Positions 17,286 through 25,937 are shown, numbered from the stretch's first letter. The stretch: 64,000 nt of DNA from Ammoniphilus sp. CFH 90114 (GCF_004123195.1 NZ_SDLI01000002.1:520914-584913); one strand, 5' to 3'. A program made the numbers and translations. The notes: a model not told the origin generated them from the letters alone.

Positions 17286-17369
17286 GCTTTCTTGGAAAGA
17301 CGATATAAAAAAAGGGCTAGGATTTTGTTTCCAATTATGTGTTTGTCTATGAGCGGAATTAAAGTTATC

Positions 17370-17378
17370 CATACAATA
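17370..17378 (+). promoter_or_regulatory. Candidate sigma E/sigma K -10 element
   Basis: CATACAATA matches CATANNNTA and also the sigma E -10 CATACAAT. No convincing -35 was found. It is 55-63 bases before the GT4 start and faces it. Confidence 0.4.
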
Positions 17379-17432
17379 CAATAACAGTCCTTGTCAGTTG
17401 TATTTGAGGAGGTATATTTGAGGAGGGATACC

Positions 17433-18506
17433 TTGCGAAAGGTTGCTGTCATTCGCTCTGTCTTTCTACCGATTAGTGAGACTTTTATCTATAATGAGCT
17501 GACGAATCTAAAAAAAACAAAGGCTATCCTTTGTACCCAACGAAGGATTAATAAGAAAGAATTCCCCTTTAAGAGAGTCTATAAGTATAAAAAGCGCGAG
17601 CAACTAGAGAGAATTCTCCGCAAAAGAAAAATAAAGCTTATTCATGCCCGATTTGGTACCATTGGCGTGGCTGTTCTACCGGTTAAGAAGAAGCTAGGAA
17701 TCCCTATGCTAACATCCTTTCATGGATCAGATCTTCCAACCAACCGCAAAAGAAGTGATACTTACCGAAAAGAACTGAAGCAGTTGTTTAAGAGTGGGGA
17801 AGGTTTCACTGTGCCCTCAAAAGATATGAAGAGGATTCTTATTCGTTTCGGTTGTCCTAAGAAAAAAATCCACATTCAGTATAGCGGGATCAATGTGAAC
17901 GAGTTTGGATTCAAAAAAAGGGCGCTAAATAAACGTGAAAAAATCATTATCCTATCTGTTGGTCGGCTTGTTGAAAAGAAAGGAATGAAATACTTACTCT
18001 CCGCGTTTTCTCGGGTGCATAAACAATTTCCAAAAGTGGAACTGCGAATTGTAGGTGATGGACCATTAAAAAAAGAATTAAAAAGACGTGCGAGGAAGAA
18101 AGGAATCCGAGATAAGGTGCATTTCTTAGGAAGATTGTCTCATGAAAAAGTTCAAAAGGAGATGCAAAAAGCTCATATTTTCGTTCTGGCTAGCATTAAA
18201 GCAAAGGGAGGAAATCAAGAAGGAATTCCTAATGTCATTAAGGAAGCGATGGCTTGCGGGTTGCCTGTAGTCTCTACATGGCATGGAGGAATTCCTGAAC
18301 TCGTTGAGCATAAGAAAACGGGTTATCTTGTTAAGGAAAAAGATAAAAAGGCTTTAGCTGAATCAATACTAAAGCTTATCCATCATCCTGAGCGATGGGG
18401 GGAGATGGGAAGAAGAGGAAGGGATAAAGTACTAAAACAGTTTAATATGAAACATCAAGTTCGAAAGTTAGAAAGATTGTATAGAAAACTGGTAAAGAAA
18501 GCCTAA
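17433..18506 (+). CDS. GT4-family glycosyltransferase
   Basis: The 357-residue retaining GT-B enzyme has LTSFHGSDL near 100, the nucleotide-binding SVGRLVEKKGMKYL segment, LRIVGDGP, and the donor motif EGIPNVIKEAMACGLPVV. It is a close paralogue of the gene at 37548 (shared SETFIYNE/SETFIYEQ, MLTSFHGSD and GNQEGIPNV/GNEEGIPNV blocks). The TTG at 17433 has AGGAGGG five bases upstream. A second in-frame TTG at 17418 has its own GAGGAGG, so two starts are possible. Lys/Arg content is high. Probably part of spore-surface glycan synthesis. Confidence 0.82.
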   Translation: MRKVAVIRSVFLPISETFIYNELTNLKKTKAILCTQRRINKKEFPFKRVYKYKKREQLERILRKRKIKLIHARFGTIGVAVLPVKKKLGIPMLTSFHGSDLPTNRKRSDTYRKELKQLFKSGEGFTVPSKDMKRILIRFGCPKKKIHIQYSGINVNEFGFKKRALNKREKIIILSVGRLVEKKGMKYLLSAFSRVHKQFPKVELRIVGDGPLKKELKRRARKKGIRDKVHFLGRLSHEKVQKEMQKAHIFVLASIKAKGGNQEGIPNVIKEAMACGLPVVSTWHGGIPELVEHKKTGYLVKEKDKKALAESILKLIHHPERWGEMGRRGRDKVLKQFNMKHQVRKLERLYRKLVKKA

Positions 18507-18529
18507 GTGGCGGGAAGGGATGAAATCAC

Positions 18530-19654
18530 ATGAAAATTGCGTTGATCAGTTCCGATCGGGGTCCCTGTCCACCGGTAAAGGGAGGGGCTATTCAACTCCT
18601 AATCTCTAGAGTAGCACCGATTTTGGCTAAGGAACATGAAGTCACAGTGTATTCTATTACCGATCCAGCTCTAAAGGATAAAGAGACGGTAAAAGGCGTA
18701 AAGTATATAAGATATCCAACAGAGACTTTTTTTGATGAGGTCAGCTCTCACATCTCACGTAAAAGTTATGATATTATTCAAACGTTTAATCGACCTGGTT
18801 GGATAACGAAGCTAAGGAAAATTTCCCCCCAATCTAAATTCGTCCTCTCCTTGCATAATCTCCTAAATGATTCAGAAAAACACGGATCGTTTTCACTTAG
18901 AGATGCAGATCAAATCATGACAGTTAGTCAGTTTGTAGCAAAAGAGACTATCAAGGATTATCCCGCAGCTAAAGGAAAAATTCAACCGATCTATACGGGA
19001 GTCGATTTGCAAGAATATGCACCAGTTTGGTCAGAAAAAGGGAAACAATGGAGGAGGCAAATCCGAAAAGAGTACGGAATCAAGGCTAAAGATCCACTTA
19101 TCCTTTTTGTTAGTCGGTTGGTTCCTTATAAGGGATGCCATCATTTAGTTCATGCAATGAGGAAAATTGTTCAGCATGTGCCAAGAGCAACCTTACTAGT
19201 AGTGGGGAGTAAGTGGTATGCTGATGATAAAAAGGATAAATATTGGAATTATCTTCAAAAACGTGCTAAACCTCTAAAAAAAAGAATTGTATTTACTTCG
19301 TACGTCCCTGTAGATGACATTCCTCGATATTTTGCGGCTGCAGATCTCTTTATTTGCGCTTCCCAATGGAAAGAACCGCTTGCAAGGGTTCATTATGAGG
19401 CCATGGCAGCAGGACTGCCCATCATCACGACGAAACGAGGAGGAAATGGTGAAGTCGTTCATGAAGGAAAAACAGGCTATATCATTAAGGATTATAAAAA
19501 TCCGAAAGTATATGCTAAACATGCGATTAGACTAATAAAACAACCTCTACGGGCCCGACTCATGGGAAGGTTGAATCGCAAGCTCGCTGCCGAAACCTAT
19601 CACTTTGACAGAGTATCGCAAGATTGGTTAAAGCTTTATCACTCTTTGATCTAG
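18530..19654 (+). CDS. CotSA-like GT4 glycosyltransferase
   Basis: The 374-residue GT-B protein begins MKIALISSDRGPCPPVKGGAIQ, closely resembling the start of Bacillus subtilis CotSA, a coat-associated glycosyltransferase. It carries FVSRLVPYKGCHHLV and the donor-binding segment EPLARVHYEAMAAGLPII. It follows the preceding GT4 gene after 23 bases and is presumably co-transcribed. CotS and CotSA interact in B. subtilis, and a CotS-like gene lies 1.4 kb away on the other strand. Confidence 0.8.
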   Translation: MKIALISSDRGPCPPVKGGAIQLLISRVAPILAKEHEVTVYSITDPALKDKETVKGVKYIRYPTETFFDEVSSHISRKSYDIIQTFNRPGWITKLRKISPQSKFVLSLHNLLNDSEKHGSFSLRDADQIMTVSQFVAKETIKDYPAAKGKIQPIYTGVDLQEYAPVWSEKGKQWRRQIRKEYGIKAKDPLILFVSRLVPYKGCHHLVHAMRKIVQHVPRATLLVVGSKWYADDKKDKYWNYLQKRAKPLKKRIVFTSYVPVDDIPRYFAAADLFICASQWKEPLARVHYEAMAAGLPIITTKRGGNGEVVHEGKTGYIIKDYKNPKVYAKHAIRLIKQPLRARLMGRLNRKLAAETYHFDRVSQDWLKLYHSLI

Positions 19655-19733
19655 AGAAACTCTCCTTACACATAAAATGCTACAAAAGTGAAGATGATAA
19701 ATACGAAACGGTGCGAAGGAGGAGAATCCAACC

Positions 19734-19874
19734 ATGAAATACTCGAAGAAACGTCAAAGTACAAATGATAATATTCGTCAGCATGAAATGACGAACCAGC
19801 CCGAAGCAGCAAAAGAACAAGCTCCTGGCTATGGGGATAAGAAACTCGATGGTCCGAATCGTCCGTCAACCTAA
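19734..19874 (+). CDS. Small hydrophilic protein, possibly a minor spore protein (46 residues)
   Basis: An excellent ribosome binding site (AAGGAGGAGA) precedes ATG 19734. The frame begins MKYSKKRQSTNDNIRQHEM and ends LDGPNRPST. It is rich in Lys, Gln, Asn and Pro, with no aromatic cluster and no membrane segment. That composition and size recall minor acid-soluble spore proteins (SspL, SspN, SspP types), but I cannot match a named family. It sits in the spore block and ends before a clear terminator. Confidence 0.65.
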   Translation: MKYSKKRQSTNDNIRQHEMTNQPEAAKEQAPGYGDKKLDGPNRPST

Positions 19875-19889
19875 GTTACCCATAAATTT

Positions 19890-19925
19890 AAGGCATGAAA
19901 TCGTTAGGATTTCGTGCCTTTTTAT
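19890..19925 (+). terminator. Intrinsic terminator after the small protein gene
   Basis: AAGGCATGAAATC (19890-19902) pairs with GATTTCGTGCCTT (19908-19920), with one G-U pair, followed by Ts. Confidence 0.85.
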
Positions 19926-19986
19926 ATAGACATGTGCGCATTGTTCAAAAAAACATCAAACATCTAATGCTTTTTATTTTCACATG

Positions 19987-19995
19987 CATAGATTA
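19987..19995 (+). promoter_or_regulatory. Candidate sigma K -10 element
   Basis: CATAGATTA matches CATANNNTA 35 bases before the kinase start. An alternative sigma A pair (TTGTTC 19941-19946, TCTAAT 19963-19968, 16-base spacer) lies just upstream, so the assignment is uncertain. Confidence 0.35.
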
Positions 19996-20029
19996 AGTAT
20001 ATAGCATTTTTTAGTAGGAGGTGGATGAA

Positions 20030-20611
20030 ATGGAAGACTTCAAGTCTATTAAGGTAAAAGTCAGAGAGCAAAGAAAGTTGGGAGAAACGAAATTAAAGGT
20101 GAAAAACCCCACAACATACAAATTGATCGGACAAGGAGCGCAGGGTGCGGTATTCAAACTATCCTCCAAGCGTTGTGTAAAGATCTATGCAAAAAAAACA
20201 AGTGCCAAAAAAGAACTAAAAGCAATCGAAGCAGGACAAAGGATGTCCTTTATGCCTAAACTCTACGAGTCAGCGCCTACTTATATTGTGATGGAATATA
20301 TCAAGGGAAAGGATTTAAAAAGACATTTACGCAAACATGGTGAAGTTTCCGAACTTATCGTTAAGCAAGTTTTAGATATTCTTTCGAATATGAAGAAGCT
20401 AAAATTTACTAGACTTGATATGAGGCTTCGCCATATCCTTGTGACAAAGGATGAAGAATTGAAAGTCGTGGATCATGTAAATGCGTATACAACCAAGAGC
20501 TCAAAACCTCGGCTATTTCTTAAAGACCTGAAAAGGGAAAAGTTACTCAAACCTTTTTTGAAAGAGGTAAAGAAAATAGATCGTGCCCTCTATAAAGAAT
20601 GGAGACGGTGA
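20030..20611 (+). CDS. Small Ser/Thr protein kinase-like protein (YrzF-like)
   Basis: The 193-residue kinase-fold protein has a Gly-rich loop IGQGAQGAVFKL, VKIYAKK with the ATP-anchoring Lys, YIVMEYIKG in the hinge, RLDMRLRHIL in place of HRDLxPxNIL, and VVDHVN where active kinases have DFG. The Asp of the catalytic loop is kept, but the rest is unusual, as in Bacillus YrzF-type proteins. ATG 20030 follows TAGGAGGTG. A GTG nine bases earlier lies inside that site. It stands alone between a terminator and the asnS promoter. Confidence 0.72.
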   Translation: MEDFKSIKVKVREQRKLGETKLKVKNPTTYKLIGQGAQGAVFKLSSKRCVKIYAKKTSAKKELKAIEAGQRMSFMPKLYESAPTYIVMEYIKGKDLKRHLRKHGEVSELIVKQVLDILSNMKKLKFTRLDMRLRHILVTKDEELKVVDHVNAYTTKSSKPRLFLKDLKREKLLKPFLKEVKKIDRALYKEWRR

Positions 20612-20623
20612 AAGCACTTTCAG

Positions 20624-20652
20624 TTGCTTTTCCCCCCTTGGAATTGTATAAT
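20624..20652 (+). promoter_or_regulatory. Sigma A promoter of asnS
   Basis: TTGCTT (20624-20629), 17-base spacer, TATAAT (20647-20652). The leader is about 45 bases, too short for a T-box. Confidence 0.75.
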
Positions 20653-20702
20653 TCTAAGGGCAATAATACATATTGTTGTTAAATAATGGAGGCTGTTTAT
20701 AT

Positions 20703-21992
20703 ATGAATCCAACTATCAGTCAGTTAGGACGCTTTGAAGGTCAAGAAATCCGAATTGGGGTCTGGCTATACAATAAAAGATCAAGTGGAAAAATTCAGTT
20801 CCTTCAGTTAAGAGATGGTTCCGGTTTTGTTCAAGGAGTCTTGGTGAAGGCGGAAGCAACTCCTGAAGTATGGGAAAGAGCAAAGGAGCTAACGCAAGAG
20901 AGTTCCCTTTATGTAACAGGGATTGTACGAGCCGAGGAACGTGCGCCAAGCGGCTATGAGCTTACTGTAACGGGAATTGAAATCATACAAATTGCAGAAG
21001 AATATCCGATTTCTCTTAAGGAGCACGGAGTAGAGTTTCTGATGGACCACCGTCATCTATGGATTCGCTCTCCAAGACAGAGAGCGATCCTTGCTATTCG
21101 CTCGGAGATTATCCGTTCTATGTATGAGTTTTTCCATGAAAATGGTTTTACCAAGGTGGATTCTCCGATTCTGACACCAACATCTGCTGAAGGGACAACC
21201 TCTCTATTTCATACCAAGTACTTTGATGAAGATGCCTATCTTTCTCAGAGCGGACAGCTCTATGCGGAAGCTGCTGCGATGGCACTAGGGCGTGTATTTA
21301 CATTTGGCCCCACCTTCCGAGCTGAGAAATCGAAGACAAGACGCCATCTTATTGAATTCTGGATGGTCGAGCCTGAGATGGCGTTCTGTGATCATGAAGA
21401 GAGTCTTATCATTCAGGAGAACTTCGTCAGTCATGTTGCGGCGTCGGTGTTGAAGAATTGTCAGAAGGAATTGAAGGTATTAGATCGTGATATCAGTAAG
21501 CTTGAGAACATTCAAGCTCCTTTCCCACGCATCACATACGACGATGCTATTAAGTTGCTTCAAGAAAAGGGACACGAGATTAAGTGGGGAGATGATTTTG
21601 GGGCACCTGATGAAACGGCCATTGCTGAACACTTTGATAAGCCTGTCTTCATTACACATTATCCCGCAGGTATCAAAGCGTTTTATATGAAGCCAGATCC
21701 TAATCGACCGGAAGTGGTTCTATGTGCGGACCTTATTGCTCCTGAAGGATATGGTGAGATTATCGGGGGAAGTCAACGGATTGACGATCTTGAACTCATG
21801 AAGCAACGCTATGAAGAGCATAAGCTTGATGAGGAAGCTTATAAGTGGTATCTTGACCTAAGAAAATACGGTACTGTACCACACGCTGGGTTCGGACTGG
21901 GCTTAGAGCGGACAGTAGCCTGGATGTGTGGCGTAGAACATGTAAGGGAAACCATCCCATTCCCGAGATTGCTTAACCGTTTATATCCATAG
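20703..21992 (+). CDS. asnS: Asparaginyl-tRNA synthetase
   Basis: The 429-residue class IIb synthetase has an N-terminal OB-fold anticodon-binding domain (about 1-110) and a catalytic core. Motif 2 is [21 protein letters not shown] and motif 3 is [13 protein letters not shown]. AsnRS rather than AspRS is supported by the AsnRS-like [13 protein letters not shown] segment and the direct linkage to dnaD, as in Bacillus. ATG 20703 has GGAGG ten bases upstream; an in-frame extension to 20673 is unlikely. The length fits (B. subtilis AsnS is about 430). Confidence 0.93.
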   Translation: MNPTISQLGRFEGQEIRIGVWLYNKRSSGKIQFLQLRDGSGFVQGVLVKAEATPEVWERAKELTQESSLYVTGIVRAEERAPSGYELTVTGIEIIQIAEEYPISLKEHGVEFLMDHRHLWIRSPRQRAILAIRSEIIRSMYEFFHENGFTKVDSPILTPTSAEGTTSLFHTKYFDEDAYLSQSGQLYAEAAAMALGRVFTFGPTFRAEKSKTRRHLIEFWMVEPEMAFCDHEESLIIQENFVSHVAASVLKNCQKELKVLDRDISKLENIQAPFPRITYDDAIKLLQEKGHEIKWGDDFGAPDETAIAEHFDKPVFITHYPAGIKAFYMKPDPNRPEVVLCADLIAPEGYGEIIGGSQRIDDLELMKQRYEEHKLDEEAYKWYLDLRKYGTVPHAGFGLGLERTVAWMCGVEHVRETIPFPRLLNRLYP

Positions 21993-22003
21993 ATGAATAA
22001 GAG

Positions 22004-22045
22004 ACTATATTGCTTGGTGCAGAAGCGATATAGTTTTTTTTTTTT
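22004..22045 (+). terminator. Intrinsic terminator after asnS
   Basis: ACTATATTGCTT (22004-22015) pairs with AAGCGATATAGT (22023-22034), followed by about twelve Ts. Confidence 0.88.
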
Positions 22046-22131
22046 ACTCTCATACCATTCAGGTTGGAAAAGATCAATTCTAACATTCCTGCCTAGCCAG
22101 TAGTATAATAGGGATGAGGTGTATTAGAAGC

Positions 22132-22839
22132 ATGGAAAAATGGTTATCTCAAATATTTAAGGAAGGGAATCTCTCCCTCCCCGTTATTCTAGTTAAAGAA
22201 TATAAGGAATTGGGTCTTACCGATCAAGAGATGATGCTCATTATTCAGATCCTTACCTTTAACCAAGAAGGTAAGGATTTCCCCACGATTCAAGAACTTG
22301 CCAGCCGGATGACGGCGGAAGAAATTCAAATTATTAACATGCTCCAGAAGCTAGTACAAAAAGGGTATATGACGATAGAAGATGTAGTGGAGAAGGGCAC
22401 CGGAATTCGTTCGGAGAGATATCAACTTGATGCTCTGTATGAGAAACTGTCTTTGCACTTTATGTCACAGCTAGCTCAACCAAGGATAGAGGAAACATCT
22501 AAGCCGCCACAACAAAATCTTTTTACGATTTTCGAACAGGAATTTGGCCGGCCTCTTTCTCCCATAGAATGTGAAACCTTAGCCATGTGGCAAGATCAAG
22601 ATCATTACACGGATGAACTTATTATTGCCGCTTTACGTGAAGCCGTCATCTCTAATAAAATGTTTTTCCGCTATATTGATAGAATTCTATATGAATGGCA
22701 GAGAAATCAAATTCGCACCCCACAGCAGGCACGTGATTTTAGTTTGAAGTTTCGCAAGCCCCCGCAAGCAGCAGCAGTTCCTAAGAAAGTAGAGCCTTTT
22801 CCGTTTTACAATTGGCTTGAGAACGAATCTGGAAAATAA
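22132..22839 (+). CDS. dnaD: DNA replication initiation/restart protein DnaD
   Basis: The 235-residue primosomal protein has an N-terminal winged-helix oligomerisation domain (about 1-110) and a C-terminal DnaB_2-type domain with FEQEFGRPLSPIECETLAMW and the YxxxILxxW signature as YIDRILYEW. In Bacillus it loads the replicative helicase with DnaB and DnaI. ATG 22132 is chosen behind GAGGTG. A TATAAT at 22104-22109 may be its -10. The nth gene that usually follows dnaD is missing; a terminator and the spore island come next. Confidence 0.9.
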   Translation: MEKWLSQIFKEGNLSLPVILVKEYKELGLTDQEMMLIIQILTFNQEGKDFPTIQELASRMTAEEIQIINMLQKLVQKGYMTIEDVVEKGTGIRSERYQLDALYEKLSLHFMSQLAQPRIEETSKPPQQNLFTIFEQEFGRPLSPIECETLAMWQDQDHYTDELIIAALREAVISNKMFFRYIDRILYEWQRNQIRTPQQARDFSLKFRKPPQAAAVPKKVEPFPFYNWLENESGK

Positions 22840-22850
22840 TCAGGATGACT

Positions 22851-22884
22851 GAGCCTAGAGGATCTCTTTAGGCTCTTTTTTTTT
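22851..22884 (+). terminator. Intrinsic terminator after dnaD
   Basis: GAGCCTA (22851-22857) pairs with TAGGCTC (22869-22875), followed by nine Ts. It marks the boundary between the housekeeping block and the spore island. Confidence 0.85.
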
Positions 22885-22924
22885 GCCGGTTTCCAGGTAC
22901 AAGCCCGTTTTCTCTGGTAAAAGC

Positions 22925-22951
22925 ACATTTTTCTGTAGGGAACATAACGTA
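22925..22951 (+). promoter_or_regulatory. Candidate sigma K promoter of the yheC/yheD-like operon
   Basis: AC (in AAAAGCAC) is followed by a 16-base spacer and CATAACGTA, matching AC-N16-CATANNNTA. The same AAAGCAC -35 context is found at the minus-strand promoter at 17258-17285. Confidence 0.62.
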
Positions 22952-22978
22952 TCGTGAGAAACTAAATGGGTGATGAAG

Positions 22979-24070
22979 ATGAAAAAAGATTGGCTCGGGA
23001 TATTAGTGAATGATGGACTATGGGAAGATATACCAAGAGATCAAACCGGCCATGAAAATATAGATTATTACTATGAATCAGGGCAACGCTACGATCTAAC
23101 TCCTTGTTTTTTCCGATTGCGAGACGTTTCCCTACGAAATGGGCAAGTAAACGTACTAGTGAAAAGTGAGGGGCGTTGGAAGCAACATCACATCAAGATT
23201 CCGCGCGTTGTCCATAATCGGGCTATCTTCCAATCCCCATTAGGTTACACATATTGCAAGAAACTGGCTGAAAAAGGGGTATCTCTATTTAATTTCTGGA
23301 ATAGATATTCCAAAGTGGAAATTGCTGAGATCTTAAGTCTGCACAAGAGCCTTATACAGTATCTGCCGATGAGTGATCGCTTCTCTTTATCACAACTAGC
23401 GAAGATGGGACAGCAGTACCCTTCCATCATGCTAAAGCCAGATAAAGGAACCGTAGGAGAAGGGATTATTAAGGTGGACCGTATTACACCCTTATTATGG
23501 AATGTGAAATACCGCTCAGGAAGACAGCTGGCAGATCACATGGTAGCGACCGGAGAACTATATCCCAGTCTAAAGCGTCTAGTCGGTAATCGAGCTTATT
23601 TCCTGCAAGAGACGATTCGCTTAGCAACGTATAAAGGCAGCCCTTTTGACATACGTGTTTCCATTCAGAAGGATGGAAAAGGAAAATGGGGTGTTACGGG
23701 AATGATTGGAAAGGCTGCTAGACCAGGACACTTTTTGAGCAATGTTGCTCAAGGGGGAACAGTGTATCGCTTAGAGGAATTGCTTCAGGAGTATCCCGAT
23801 CTTATTCTTGGTGAGGTGAGCGATAAACTTGAGGAACTAGCACTAAATATAGTCCATGCTTTAGAGAAGAAGCTTCCTCATTTAGCGGATGTAGGCTTTG
23901 ACTTTGGAATAGATAGATTGGGACACCCCTACTTCATCGAGATGAACGGACGGGATCAGCGTTACAGCTTTGCTAAGGGCAATATGTTAGACACTTGGAA
24001 ATTAACTTATGAAAAGCCCGTAGCCTATGCCAGGTATCTGTTGGAAAAACGGAAGGAGCGGGTACAATGA
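22979..24070 (+). CDS. YheC/YheD-family spore coat-associated ATP-grasp protein (copy 1)
   Basis: The 363-residue protein has the family-specific N-terminal half (LGILVNDGLW, FNFWNRYSK) and a C-terminal ATP-grasp domain. The latter shows IMLKPDKGTVGEGIIKV (phosphate-binding loop), FLQETIRLATYKGSPFDIRV, and DVGFDFGIDRLGHPYFIEMNGRD with the Mg2+-binding Glu/Asn. Related B. subtilis proteins are endospore coat-associated. ATG 22979 is chosen (GGGTGA five bases upstream); GTG 22970 and ATG 22973 are in-frame alternatives. It overlaps the next paralogue by ATGA. Ligase substrate unknown. Confidence 0.85.
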   Translation: MKKDWLGILVNDGLWEDIPRDQTGHENIDYYYESGQRYDLTPCFFRLRDVSLRNGQVNVLVKSEGRWKQHHIKIPRVVHNRAIFQSPLGYTYCKKLAEKGVSLFNFWNRYSKVEIAEILSLHKSLIQYLPMSDRFSLSQLAKMGQQYPSIMLKPDKGTVGEGIIKVDRITPLLWNVKYRSGRQLADHMVATGELYPSLKRLVGNRAYFLQETIRLATYKGSPFDIRVSIQKDGKGKWGVTGMIGKAARPGHFLSNVAQGGTVYRLEELLQEYPDLILGEVSDKLEELALNIVHALEKKLPHLADVGFDFGIDRLGHPYFIEMNGRDQRYSFAKGNMLDTWKLTYEKPVAYARYLLEKRKERVQ

Positions 24071-25125
24071 AGTCAAGAATGGGAATCTTACTTGACCACG
24101 CCCTTTGGAAAGGAATTCCGATTAGAAGAACAGGTCATGAAAAGATATCGTTTTATAATAAAGCTGCAAACAAAAATAACATGTCTATTCTGTACTTCTC
24201 TTTGCCTAATGTAGAGATTTCTCGTAATCGTGTAAAGGGATATCTTTGGAATAAAGGCAGATTCCGACTCGTAAAAGAAAAGATCCCAAACGTGATTCAT
24301 AACCGGTCAATGTCTGCTAACCCGGTATTGTTTAAAAGACTACAGTCACTGACTAGAGGACGAATCATATTTAATCAGCATACCCGTTATAGCAAGTTTT
24401 ACATTCATCGTTTACTTATGAACAAAAAGAGCATTAGAAAGTATTTGCCTCATACCATGAAATTTAACAAAAAACATCTTGAACATATGATGGATGAATA
24501 CGATTCGATATACGTTAAACCTGTTAGCAGCAGTATAGGGAGAGGGATCATCCGCATTGTGAAGGATAGCCCAACACATTGGAAGATCCAAGCGGCAGGA
24601 ATGAGAGAAAAAAAGAAGGCAGCTAAGATGTATTCTCTTCTTAAAAAGAAGACACGCGCAAAGACCTATCTCCTGCAGGAAGCCATCCCCCTTGCTGAAT
24701 ATAAAGGGAATCCCTTCGATATTCGGGTTTCCGTACAAAAAAGCAGAAATGGCCAATGGCAGGTTACGGGTATGGTCGGAAAGGTTGCAGCAAGAGGTAA
24801 CCATGTGACCAACGTAGCGAGGGGGGGCAAGGTGAAGCGGTGTGAAAAGTTATTTGAAGCTTGTGGGCTAGACGTCAACAGAACAACTCAGGCTATTAAG
24901 AAGGCATCACTCAAAATTGCCGAATACCTTGGCAAGAAGTTACCAAACCTCGCTGATGTGGGATTTGATATCGGGGTAGATAGTGAAGGAAGACCGTATT
25001 TTATTGAAGTGAATGGAAGAGATTTGCGTTACAGCTTCCATCACGGTCACTTAGATCAGCAATGGTATAAGACGTATGAAAATCCGATTCGCTATGGGAA
25101 GTTTCTACTAAAAAGGAAGAGGTAG
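24067..25125 (+). CDS. YheC/YheD-family spore coat-associated ATP-grasp protein (copy 2)
   Basis: The 352-residue tandem paralogue of the preceding gene is translated from an ATGA overlap with AAGGAGCGG upstream. It has the same domain order: GILLDHALWKG, FNQHTRYSKF, then ATP-grasp segments IYVKPVSSSIGRGIIRI, LLQEAIPLAEYKGNPFDIRV and DVGFDIGVDSEGRPYFIEVNGRD. It is strongly basic. A hairpin terminator begins directly at its stop, so the operon has two genes. Confidence 0.85.
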   Translation: MKSRMGILLDHALWKGIPIRRTGHEKISFYNKAANKNNMSILYFSLPNVEISRNRVKGYLWNKGRFRLVKEKIPNVIHNRSMSANPVLFKRLQSLTRGRIIFNQHTRYSKFYIHRLLMNKKSIRKYLPHTMKFNKKHLEHMMDEYDSIYVKPVSSSIGRGIIRIVKDSPTHWKIQAAGMREKKKAAKMYSLLKKKTRAKTYLLQEAIPLAEYKGNPFDIRVSVQKSRNGQWQVTGMVGKVAARGNHVTNVARGGKVKRCEKLFEACGLDVNRTTQAIKKASLKIAEYLGKKLPNLADVGFDIGVDSEGRPYFIEVNGRDLRYSFHHGHLDQQWYKTYENPIRYGKFLLKRKR

Positions 25126-25153
25126 GAAGCCTATGAAGGCTTCTTTTTCTTTT
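25126..25153 (+). terminator. Intrinsic terminator of the yheC/yheD-like operon
   Basis: GAAGCCT (25126-25132) and AGGCTTC (25137-25143) flank an ATGA loop, followed by TTTTTCTTTT. The loop contains the ATG of an in-frame extension of the next gene, which argues against that start. Confidence 0.75.
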
Positions 25154-25300
25154 GCCTATGACAATAAAACATATAGAAAAAATGGAGACTGTCAGCTATA
25201 CTTACAACATACTCCGTGTGATAAATATCACACCAAGGTACGCCCTGATTCGATACAATCAATATGGCTTAACCAACCAGGAAAGAGGGAGCTAATTCCT

Positions 25301-25750
25301 ATGGATGAAAAAATTGCACCAATAATTGAAGGAACCCTAGAATCCATCTCGACTATTATCCCACTACCCGTAAGCTTCCAGTCTCCAACGTGGTTTAAAG
25401 CTCCGGTTCATCAGAAGGAATTGGGGGTACTTGTCAGTTTAACAGGTGATTTGCATATTCGCTTTATTCTTGACGGGAAAATGGATACCTTATGTAAGTT
25501 GGGAGAATCTATGTTTGGCATGCAATTGGATAATCAAATGCTTGAATCATTTGCGGGTGAACTCGGTAACATGATCGTCGGAAACTTATCCACTTATTTA
25601 GCGGGAAGAGGTTATGTGATTGATATCACTCCGCCTACGGTAATGGTAGGGGAAACTAAGCTCTATGGATTCGACCAAGCTGTGAGTATCCCATTTGAAA
25701 TGGAAACCATAGGACAACTAAACATGGTAATTATTATAGATAAAGATTAA
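25301..25750 (+). CDS. CheX-like chemotaxis phosphatase-family protein
   Basis: From ATG 25301 the 149-residue protein matches the CheC/CheX fold. The helix ESFAGELGNMIVGNLSTYLA carries the E-x-x-N pair used for CheY-P dephosphorylation, followed by PPTVMVGE. AGAGGGAG lies nine bases upstream. The frame stays open to an ATG at 25133, but those 56 codons begin inside the preceding terminator and do not resemble the family. A lone CheX outside a chemotaxis operon is unusual and may serve another response regulator. Confidence 0.75.
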   Translation: MDEKIAPIIEGTLESISTIIPLPVSFQSPTWFKAPVHQKELGVLVSLTGDLHIRFILDGKMDTLCKLGESMFGMQLDNQMLESFAGELGNMIVGNLSTYLAGRGYVIDITPPTVMVGETKLYGFDQAVSIPFEMETIGQLNMVIIIDKD

Positions 25751-25755
25751 ATTAT

Positions 25756-25797
25756 AAAACCTCTCTTAGAGCGTCCAGCGTCTAAGAGAGGTTTTTT
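25756..25797 (+). terminator. Intrinsic terminator after the CheX-like gene
   Basis: AAAACCTCTCTTAGA (25756-25770) pairs with TCTAAGAGAGGTTTT (25781-25795), a 15-bp stem followed by Ts. Confidence 0.9.
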
Positions 25798-25883
25798 GTT
25801 ATGTAAGAGATAATGACTTCCATACACCTCTAAGCTGATCTTATTAAGACTAGAGGGTTTTATTCTTCATTTTCTTGTGTTTG

Positions 25884-25900
25884 TGTAATATAATATAACA
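25884..25900 (+). promoter_or_regulatory. TnrA/GlnR box at the tnrA promoter
   Basis: TGTAATATAATATAACA is an exact match to the TnrA site TGTNAN7TNACA. It contains a perfect TATAAT (25889-25894) and lies 38 bases before the tnrA start, so TnrA very probably regulates its own gene. Confidence 0.75.
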
Positions 25901-25937
25901 TAGAATGTTATACAATGTTTCGTTTGGGAGGGCGGTT

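Noticed and set aside
20653-20702. T-box riboswitch in front of asnS
   Set aside because: The leader is only about 45 bases after the promoter and contains no T-box sequence or terminator.
25133-25300. 56-codon N-terminal extension of the CheX-like gene
   Set aside because: Its ATG is in the loop of an intrinsic terminator and the residues do not resemble CheX, whereas ATG 25301 has its own ribosome binding site.
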